DNA of 7,566 nucleotides from Thiobacillus sp. (GTDB lineage Bacteria; Pseudomonadota; Gammaproteobacteria; Burkholderiales; Thiobacillaceae), in NCBI GenBank assembly GCA_003510325.1, contig DONB01000218.1, positions 321 through 7,886 of the forward strand, in the 5' to 3' direction. Position numbers and translations under genes: made by a program. Numbering within the stretch: position 1 is the stretch's first letter; every line of letters begins with the position of its first letter. A model generated the notes under the pieces. That model made no database searches. It worked only from the letters and a program-made list of their open reading frames with translations, and had not been told where the DNA came from. Of the stretch, positions 1 to 5,067 are shown piece after piece.

Positions 1-828
1 GTATTCGTTGTCCATGATGGCCTGGCGAATGATGCGCGCGGCGCCGGCAGGGTCCTTCATGTCGACCGGGATAAAGCTCTCAGGCGGAAAATAGTCCGCG
101 GCATTGGGGCAGCCCGCATAGAAAGGCAAGGTCAGGCCGAGGAAGGCATCGGACAGCTTTTCGGTCCAGTGATGCGGGCCGATGTAGTTCTCGATCGCCA
201 CATGATAGCGATAGGCATCCAGCGCCTCGGCCTTGTCGTCCAGCGGACGCGCCCCACGTCCATAGACGTGCATCTCCGGCAGAAACTGCATCAGATCCCG
301 CATGAAACTGAAGCGGCGATGATGCAGCGTGTGCCGCATCCGCTTGGGCGAGAACACCATGGACAGATCGTGGGCCTTGACCGCAGGCGGGTGCGCGACC
401 ATGTCGTCGAAGGCGATTTCGTGATGGGCCCCGATGCCATACATCCAGATCAGACCGGCCTGGGAGAAAATCCTGTCCGGATGCGGAAGCGCCCATGCCT
501 CTTGGCTGGTCAGCACGCAGCCAAACTGGCTTGCGTAGGCATTGCCGTAGTGCTTGATCGAGGACGGCTCACTTGTGGTGAGCATGGTATGCCGGCGTGG
601 GCAGGCCAGTTCCTCGAAGCGATTTTTCCGCGGATCCTTGTTTGCCGTCCGCAGGTCTTCGTACACAACCAGCCAGTCATAGTGCCGATCTGTCGGGTCG
701 AAGCTGAAGCGGCAACTGCCCCACACCGGATTGCCCTGCGGGAGCTGGTGCAGGAAATACCGCTCCGGAATGGGCGAAATGACCTTGACTCGAATTTTGG
801 GCGTCTGCTCGACGGAGGGATTTGTCAT
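1..828 (-). CDS. GT10-family (fucosyltransferase-like) glycosyltransferase, 3' end cut by window edge
   Basis: The frame is open from ATG at 828 to the left edge, giving 276 residues without a stop; the C-terminus lies outside. Residues about 205-256 match the C-terminal donor-binding domain of GT10 alpha-1,3-fucosyltransferases: a Y-x-Y-H-V-A-I-E-N block (E213, N214), then W-T-E-K-L (222-225), D-A-F (227-229), an F-Y-A-G-C-P-N segment (236-242) and a Y-F-P-P-E-S-F-I stretch near 246-253. The N-terminal half (D-W-L-V-V-Y near 51-56, L-T-T-S-E-P near 83-88) looks like the acceptor-side domain of bacterial homologues. No signal peptide or membrane segment is seen, so it probably acts in the cytosol. 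Family members usually use GDP-fucose, but donor and acceptor cannot be read from the sequence. The start is fixed because an in-frame TGA lies ten codons upstream with no ATG, GTG or TTG between. No good Shine-Dalgarno precedes it. It is divergent from the methyltransferase operon. Confidence 0.85.
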   Translation of the reverse strand, partial: MTNPSVEQTPKIRVKVISPIPERYFLHQLPQGNPVWGSCRFSFDPTDRHYDWLVVYEDLRTANKDPRKNRFEELACPRRHTMLTTSEPSSIKHYGNAYASQFGCVLTSQEAWALPHPDRIFSQAGLIWMYGIGAHHEIAFDDMVAHPPAVKAHDLSMVFSPKRMRHTLHHRRFSFMRDLMQFLPEMHVYGRGARPLDDKAEALDAYRYHVAIENYIGPHHWTEKLSDAFLGLTLPFYAGCPNAADYFPPESFIPVDMKDPAGAARIIRQAIMDNEY

Positions 829-838
829 CTTGTGTGAT

Positions 839-866
839 TTGAGGAGGCGATCCGGTCAAGTATTAT
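839..866 (+). promoter_or_regulatory. Candidate sigma-70 promoter for the plus-strand operon
   Basis: TTGAGG (839-844, 4 of 6 consensus bases) and TATTAT (861-866, 5 of 6) are separated by 16 bases. This would start transcription near 873, leaving an untranslated leader of about 130 bases before the methyltransferase ATG at 1003. On the other strand the same place reads GATAAT (complement of 862-867), a possible -10 for the divergent GT10 gene, but no convincing -35 accompanies it. This is a consensus match by eye only. Confidence 0.3.
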
Positions 867-987
867 CACGCTGCCATGGAAAATGCATGCGCCAGGCGTC
901 CATGCCTGACCCCGGGAGTATAGGGAAAAAATGCGCAGCGGGATTTGCCCGAACCAGGCGAACGACCGGATCGGATCAACATGAATG

Positions 988-993
988 AAGGAG
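988..993 (+). promoter_or_regulatory. Ribosome-binding site that sets the methyltransferase start
   Basis: AAGGAG lies nine bases before the ATG at 1003. An earlier in-frame ATG at 985 sits just ahead of and partly inside this signal and has no Shine-Dalgarno at the right distance, so 1003 is the better start. Confidence 0.75.
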
Positions 994-1002
994 TGGCATC
1001 AG

Positions 1003-1803
1003 ATGGCCGGCAATGAGCACGTACCGCACCCGGAGATGCGACAGCATGGGGAGGGTGCCTGCCCGCTGTGCCACGGTACCGATTTCGAAACCCTGGGGGA
1101 GAAAAACGGTTTCGAGCTTGTTTCGTGCGGCGGCTGCGGGCTGCGCTTTGTGCGGGACATGCCGTCCGCCAGCGAACTGGATGCCTTCTACAAACAATAT
1201 TATGCGAACGAAAAGAACGAGCGTAACGCGACTCGAAAAGTCCGTCGCTGGTGGCGCAAGCTGTTGCCGCTCAAGTTATTGGCACGCAAGGGAAATTTTC
1301 TGGATCTCGGCTGCAACATCGGCTTTGCCGTAGAAGCCGCGCGCAGGCTGGGATTCAAGGCCACAGGCTACGACCTCAGCGAACAGGCGATCGGGCTGGC
1401 ACGCAGCGCATATGGCCAGTGCGATTTCAATGTCGGTACCGCCCAGGACGCGGCATCGAAAGGCGTGAGTTACGACGCGGTGCTGTGCGCTGAAATGATC
1501 GAGCACCTGACAGAGCTCGAGACGCTCGCCCATGCCCTGTCGTTTCTGGTCAGGCCGGGCGGCATCCTGTATCTCACCACGCCAGACGCCGGCCGCTACC
1601 GCACCGCCCCGCAGTTGTTGGCGTGGAAGGAAGTATGCCCCCCGGAACATCTGATCTACTTTGGCCGCGACCAGATCAGTCGATTTCTGCGAAACGCCGG
1701 CTTCGAGGTGCTGTTCTTCTTGCCCGTGCTGCACAAGCCGAGCCTACGCGTGATCGCGAGAAGGATGCCTGAAGCCGCCACGCCCGGTATCGAAACGCCA
1801 TGA
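1003..1803 (+). CDS. Class I SAM-dependent methyltransferase with N-terminal zinc-ribbon-like motif
   Basis: This 266-residue protein probably transfers a methyl group from S-adenosylmethionine to a sugar or glycan intermediate in the cytosol. Residues 20-45 carry C-P-L-C and C-G-G-C pairs (C20, C23, C42, C45), a likely structural zinc site often placed before this kind of methyltransferase domain. The Rossmann core follows: motif I F-L-D-L-G-C-N-I-G-F at 99-108, the acidic SAM-ribose residue in G-Y-D-L-S (D124), an A-E-M-I-E-H-L segment typical of the UbiG-like (Methyltransf_23/11) group, and R-P-G-G-I-L-Y-L-T-T-P after it. At 266 residues it is too short for the roughly 410-residue sugar C-methyltransferases with separate zinc and C-terminal domains. 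The ATG at 1003 is preferred over 985 because AAGGAG lies nine bases before it. Its stop codon overlaps the next start (ATGA), implying translational coupling. The substrate is unknown. Confidence 0.88.
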   Translation: MAGNEHVPHPEMRQHGEGACPLCHGTDFETLGEKNGFELVSCGGCGLRFVRDMPSASELDAFYKQYYANEKNERNATRKVRRWWRKLLPLKLLARKGNFLDLGCNIGFAVEAARRLGFKATGYDLSEQAIGLARSAYGQCDFNVGTAQDAASKGVSYDAVLCAEMIEHLTELETLAHALSFLVRPGGILYLTTPDAGRYRTAPQLLAWKEVCPPEHLIYFGRDQISRFLRNAGFEVLFFLPVLHKPSLRVIARRMPEAATPGIETP

Positions 1804-2579
1804 CGACACGACTCCCCGTCTCCGTTTTCATCATCGCCCAGGACGAGGCGGACCGCATCGGCCTCACGATCAACAGCGTGAAGGACTGGGTGGACGAGGT
1901 CATCGTGATCGACAGCGGCAGCCGGGACGACACGGTGGCCGTCAGCGAGTCGCTGGGTGCGCGGGTGGTGTTCAATGCGTGGCGCGGCTACGGCCCGCAG
2001 AAGGTGTTTGGCGAAGGACTGTGCCGCAACGACTGGCTGCTGAACCTGGATGCCGACGAGGAGATCACGCCCGAGCTCGGGGCAGAAATCCGGGCGCTGT
2101 TCCAGAGCGGACTGCCAGGCGATGTGGCCTACACGCTGCCGATACTGCCGCTGTATCCGTTTCAGGAAAGCGGACACCGCTGGACGGCCTTCCACCATCC
2201 GGTGCGCCTGTACCGCAAGACCTTCGCCGGCTTCAAGGACTCTCCGGTGCACGATTCGGTGGTCGTGCATGAAGGCCGGGTGGGACACCTGAAGGGCATG
2301 GTCAACCATCGCTCGTTTCGTTCCCTCAGCCATCATGTGGACAAGGCCAATTTCGCATCGACGGCCAGAGCTCAGGACCTGTTCCAGAAAGGACGCAATC
2401 CTTCTGCACTGAACCTGCTGCTCATTCCCCTCCTCGCCTTCTTCAAGTCCTACTTTCTGCGGCGCGAATTCGTCAACGGCATCGACGGCATCGTCGTCAG
2501 CCACATGTATGCGTTCCAGCGCTTCATCCGCCTGGCCAAGGCGCGCGAGCTGCATCGGCTGGCCAGGCGAGGGAAGTAG
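1800..2579 (+). CDS. GT2 glycosyltransferase, WaaE/KdtX-like
   Basis: This 259-residue GT-A enzyme matches the usual length of the WaaE (KdtX) group, whose characterised members add beta-1,4-glucose to the LPS inner core; other members work in O-antigen or capsule clusters. Visible motifs: an I-I-A-Q-D-E-A-D-R-I opening (11-20), V-I-V-I-D-S-G-S-R-D-D-T (34-45) for nucleotide binding, W-x-G-Y-G-P-Q-K (61-68), and the metal-binding N-L-D-A-D-E-E (D84, D86). H-H-P-V-R-L-Y-R (132-139) and P-V-H-D (149-152) fit the group's acceptor-side region. A hydrophobic stretch near 203-220 followed by basic residues suggests peripheral membrane association. The ATG overlaps the upstream stop by four bases, and no strong Shine-Dalgarno is present, so coupled translation is likely. 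The sugar donor (UDP-glucose or another) cannot be deduced. A core-LPS or O-unit role would both fit the neighbours. Confidence 0.88.
   Translation: MTTRLPVSVFIIAQDEADRIGLTINSVKDWVDEVIVIDSGSRDDTVAVSESLGARVVFNAWRGYGPQKVFGEGLCRNDWLLNLDADEEITPELGAEIRALFQSGLPGDVAYTLPILPLYPFQESGHRWTAFHHPVRLYRKTFAGFKDSPVHDSVVVHEGRVGHLKGMVNHRSFRSLSHHVDKANFASTARAQDLFQKGRNPSALNLLLIPLLAFFKSYFLRREFVNGIDGIVVSHMYAFQRFIRLAKARELHRLARRGK
2569..2573 (+). promoter_or_regulatory. Ribosome-binding site supporting a TTG start
   Basis: GAGGG inside the last codons of the GT2 gene lies eight bases before the TTG at 2582. It supports this non-ATG start; the conserved N-terminus leaves no room for a later one. Confidence 0.5.
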
Positions 2580-2581
2580 GC

Positions 2582-3640
2582 TTGCCAACCGTTCTATGGT
2601 GGGGACGCTTCGACCCCGGATACTCCCGCAACCGCGTCCTGCGCAAACTGTTCGCCGATCTCGGGTGGCAGCTCAGGGATTTCCATCCGAAGTTTGCCGG
2701 GCTGGCCGACTGGGAAGCGAGGCTGCATCGAGTGCCCCGACCCGATCTGGTCTGGGTGCCCTGCTTCAGGCAACGCGACCTGGAGGCGGCGAGCCGCTGG
2801 GCACAGCGTCAGGGCGTTCCCCTGGTTTTTGATCCGCTCATTTCCGCCTATGACAAACAGGTCGACGAGCGCGGGAAACTGAAGGCCGGGAGTTCTCGCG
2901 CGCGCCACCTCCTTGCCTGGGAGCAAGGCCTGCTTCAGCGCGCCAACAGGGTGATTGCCGACACCCCCGCCCATGCCGATTATTTTTCCCGGGTGCTGGG
3001 CGTTCCCAGAGAAAAACTCGCGGTCGTCTACGTCGGCGCCGAGGAAGCCCTTTTCAAGCCGGCACGTCTGCCATCCGATGAGGGGGACAGGCCTCTGGAG
3101 GTTCTGTTCTACGGCAGCTTCATCCCCCTGCAGGGCCCTCAGATCGTCATCGAGGCCGCACGGCTGCATCAGGACCCGCCGGTGAAATGGGTTCTCCTGG
3201 GACAGGGACCGTTGCGCAAGGAATGCGAGGACAGAGCCCGCGGGCTGGAAAACGTGAGGTTCGAAGACTGGACGCCCTACGAAAGCCTCCCGGCGCGCAT
3301 TCACCAGGCCGACATCCTGCTCGGCGTCTTCGGCACGACACCGAAGGCAGGCCGGGTCATCCCCAACAAGGTATTCCAATCGCTGGCCTGCGGCAGGCCG
3401 GTGATCACGCGTTCGGCCGGCGCGTATCCGGAAGGCCTGGTCACGGCAGAGCAGAGCGGACTTGTCTGGGTCCCGCCGGGCGATGCCCGGTCCCTGGCAG
3501 ACCGCGTGGCGACTCTGGCAGCGAACCCCGCCCGGCTGCGTCAGCTTGGCGAGGCCGCCGCAACGTCCAGCCGGCAATACTTTTCGGACGCGGTATTGCG
3601 CGATCAACTGGATGCGGCGCTGAAGGGTCTGCCAACGTGA
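2582..3640 (+). CDS. GT-B glycosyltransferase, GT4/GT1 type
   Basis: This 352-residue retaining-type GT-B transferase probably extends a lipid-linked oligosaccharide from an NDP-sugar at the cytosolic membrane face. The N-terminal domain opens with V-L-W-W-G-R-F-D-P, has basic residues (Y-S-R-N-R) soon after, and contains P-L-V-F-D-P-L. The C-terminal domain begins near residue 174 with V-L-F-Y-G-S-F and I-V-I-E-A-A, followed by W-V-L-L-G-Q-G-P-L and the family signature G-R-V-I-P-N-K-V-F-Q-S-L-A-C-G-R-P-V-I from about 257. The usual second acidic residue of the E-x7-E motif appears as a divergent site around A-Y-P-E-G-L. The gene starts at TTG, two bases after the GT2 stop; no ATG or GTG nearby would keep the G-R-F-D-P segment. 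Its stop overlaps a GTG start of a 32-codon frame (GTGA). Donor and linkage are unknown. Confidence 0.85.
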   Translation: MPTVLWWGRFDPGYSRNRVLRKLFADLGWQLRDFHPKFAGLADWEARLHRVPRPDLVWVPCFRQRDLEAASRWAQRQGVPLVFDPLISAYDKQVDERGKLKAGSSRARHLLAWEQGLLQRANRVIADTPAHADYFSRVLGVPREKLAVVYVGAEEALFKPARLPSDEGDRPLEVLFYGSFIPLQGPQIVIEAARLHQDPPVKWVLLGQGPLRKECEDRARGLENVRFEDWTPYESLPARIHQADILLGVFGTTPKAGRVIPNKVFQSLACGRPVITRSAGAYPEGLVTAEQSGLVWVPPGDARSLADRVATLAANPARLRQLGEAAATSSRQYFSDAVLRDQLDAALKGLPT

Positions 3641-3735
3641 ACGCCGATACCCGGCGGCGCGGCATGGTGGCCGTCATCATCCCGCATAATGCGCGGGTTG
3701 CCGCGAGCCTCCCGGAGCCTGGCGCATCAGAATGA
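3637..3735 (+). other. Orphan 32-codon frame, possible remnant of a lost gene
   Basis: A GTG at 3637 overlaps the GT4 stop (GTGA), the same tight coupling seen between the methyltransferase and GT2 genes. It reads 32 codons to a TGA at 3733-3735. Residues 10-18 (M-V-A-V-I-I-P-H-N) recall the V-S-V-I-I-P-x-Y-N opening of GT2 glycosyltransferases, but nothing after them continues the resemblance. It could be the 5' stub of a deleted glycosyltransferase gene or a chance open frame. No Shine-Dalgarno of note is seen. Confidence 0.2.
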
Positions 3736-3795
3736 CGGCTTCCCCCGGAAGGAGCGGCCTGCCAGAAGGCAGACCCGGCACAACCCAACACGCTT
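3641..3795 (+). other. 155-base spacer with inverted repeats before the ligase gene
   Basis: This is the only sizeable gap inside the plus-strand operon. It holds an 8-base inverted repeat, GCCGTCAT (3670-3677) and ATGACGGC (3732-3739); inside it CCCGC/GCGGG (3681-3685 and 3693-3697, 7-base loop); and after it CTGCC-AGAA-GGCAG (3759-3772). None is followed by a T-run, so no intrinsic terminator is claimed. An AAGGAG at 3749-3754 is not followed by a start codon at a usual distance. CATAAT at 3685-3690 resembles a -10, without a matching -35. Confidence 0.35.
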
Positions 3796-5046
3796 ATGAC
3801 ACGATCTCTTAAACCCCAGTACTTCACCTGGCTGATTTTTTCCTGCTTCCTGCTGTTTCCGTTCAAACGGTCGGTCGAGTTGCCCCTCCTGATCATGGCG
3901 ATCGGCGGGGGCGTGCTCTTGTACAAATATGGCAGAGCGTTTCTTCAGGAACCGGCCGTCAGGCTTTTCACGCTCCTGTTCGCCTGCATCTGGCTGCCCA
4001 TGCTGCTTTCTGCCCCGGACAGCTACGACGTGAAAAAGTCTGGCAGCACGGTTCTGGTTTTCATCCGTTTCTATCTCGCCGGCCTGCTCATTATTTGGGC
4101 AATGCGCAAGCCGGACCAGATATCGCTGCTTTTCAAGCTGTTGGCCTGGTTGACTGCATTCTGGGTAATCGATGCGCTGTTCCAGGCCGCGGTCGGCCAG
4201 GATTTATTCGGATACGCGCAGGTGTCCAGCCGGCTCAATGGAATATTCGGCGAGGACGGGTTGAAGCTGGGCAACGCCTTGCCGGTGCTCTCGCCATTCC
4301 TCCTGCTTTCTCTTCGCGCCAAACCGGCCCTGATGCTGCTGGCTGCAGTCCTGACGGGGGCGGTGGTCGTTCTTGCAGGCAGCCGGGGCGGCTGGGTGAG
4401 CTTTGGCCTGGTTTGCATATGGCTGATTCTTTCAGAAACACGGCGGCGCGATGTGGCGTTCTGGAAGGTCGGTGCGGTGGTCGCGCTGACCGGGCTGGCA
4501 GGGGCCTATGCCGTATTCGAGACGCCTGCCGCGAAGCAACGGCTGGATCAAACCCTGCTGCTTTTTTCCGGCGACGAAGCCAAGATCGACCAGGCGCTTT
4601 CCCTGCGCTGGACGCTCTGGAAAGACGCCTTTGCCATGATCGACGCGCGTCCCGTCAACGGGGTTGGGGTCAGGGCCTTTCGCTATGCCTATCCCGAGTT
4701 TGCACAGCCTGACGACCCTTTCGTATCCATGAATGAAACGTCTGGCCGGCCGACTGGCGCATTCTATGCGCATCAGATCATCCTGGAAGTCACGAGCGAA
4801 ACGGGGCTGATAGGGCTTGTCGGACTGGTCTTGTTTTATTCCTTGCTGGTGAGGCATTGGCGACTGGCAAGCCAGGAACAGAAAATCCGTTCCTTGCCGT
4901 TTGCCATGGGTACGCTCGCCTGGGTATTCCCGTTCAGCACCCATCCATCCTTTTACACGGCCCAGTGGTCAACCCTGATCTGGCTGATGGTCGCCTTGCT
5001 GTGCGCGAGCCTGCTTTCAACGCATAAAGCGGACCGCGCGTCCTGA
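3796..5046 (+). CDS. O-antigen ligase/polymerase-family membrane protein (Wzy_C family)
   Basis: This 416-residue polytopic inner-membrane protein has about ten or more hydrophobic segments, the normal size for WaaL ligases and Wzy polymerases. Family marks: G-S-R-G-G-W at 195-200, a large polar periplasmic-type loop between about 235 and 325, and H326-Q-I-I-L-E-V-T-S-E335-T-G, the H-x3-L-x4-E-x-G pattern containing the conserved loop histidine of WaaL. WaaL transfers undecaprenyl-linked glycan to lipid A-core; Wzy joins repeat units. Sequence alone does not separate the two, though the histidine context favours ligase. The ATG at 3796 is the only possible start, since an in-frame TGA at 3733-3735 is followed by no other ATG, GTG or TTG. 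No Shine-Dalgarno sits at a usual distance. The 5' part looks lower in GC than the upstream genes, common for such membrane proteins. It converges with the dehydratase gene 21 bases away. Confidence 0.88.
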   Translation: MTRSLKPQYFTWLIFSCFLLFPFKRSVELPLLIMAIGGGVLLYKYGRAFLQEPAVRLFTLLFACIWLPMLLSAPDSYDVKKSGSTVLVFIRFYLAGLLIIWAMRKPDQISLLFKLLAWLTAFWVIDALFQAAVGQDLFGYAQVSSRLNGIFGEDGLKLGNALPVLSPFLLLSLRAKPALMLLAAVLTGAVVVLAGSRGGWVSFGLVCIWLILSETRRRDVAFWKVGAVVALTGLAGAYAVFETPAAKQRLDQTLLLFSGDEAKIDQALSLRWTLWKDAFAMIDARPVNGVGVRAFRYAYPEFAQPDDPFVSMNETSGRPTGAFYAHQIILEVTSETGLIGLVGLVLFYSLLVRHWRLASQEQKIRSLPFAMGTLAWVFPFSTHPSFYTAQWSTLIWLMVALLCASLLSTHKADRAS

Positions 5047-5067
5047 TCGGCAATATATTGATGACGC
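5047..5067. other. 21-base convergent junction with 10-base palindrome
   Basis: The stops of the ligase (plus) and dehydratase (minus) genes face each other across 21 AT-rich bases. They include the perfect palindrome CAATATATTG (5051-5060), too tight for a looped hairpin. No GC stem with a T-run is present for either strand, so termination must lie in the opposing gene or be Rho-dependent. Confidence 0.5.

Noticed and set aside
169..837. A 222-codon open frame on the plus strand opposite the GT10 gene
   Set aside because: The minus strand carries the GT10 donor-site motifs in an uninterrupted frame; this one has no recognisable content.
893..908. CAGGC/GCCTG hairpin in the divergent intergenic region as a regulatory RNA or terminator
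   Set aside because: Five pairs with a six-base loop and no T-run are expected by chance in GC-rich DNA.
985..987. Earlier ATG as methyltransferase start
   Set aside because: The Shine-Dalgarno AAGGAG lies after this ATG and is spaced correctly for the ATG at 1003.
1656..2588. A 310-codon open frame on the minus strand opposite the methyltransferase end and the GT2 gene
   Set aside because: It is antisense to genes with clear family motifs, its translation shows no recognisable domain, and long antisense frames are common in GC-rich genes.
2594..3607. A 337-codon open frame on the minus strand opposite the GT4 gene
   Set aside because: It shadows a gene with intact glycosyltransferase motifs. 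Its translation is a low-sense mix with no family signature.
3681..3697. CCCGC/GCGGG hairpin as an intrinsic terminator after the GT4 gene
   Set aside because: The stem is only five pairs and no T-run follows.
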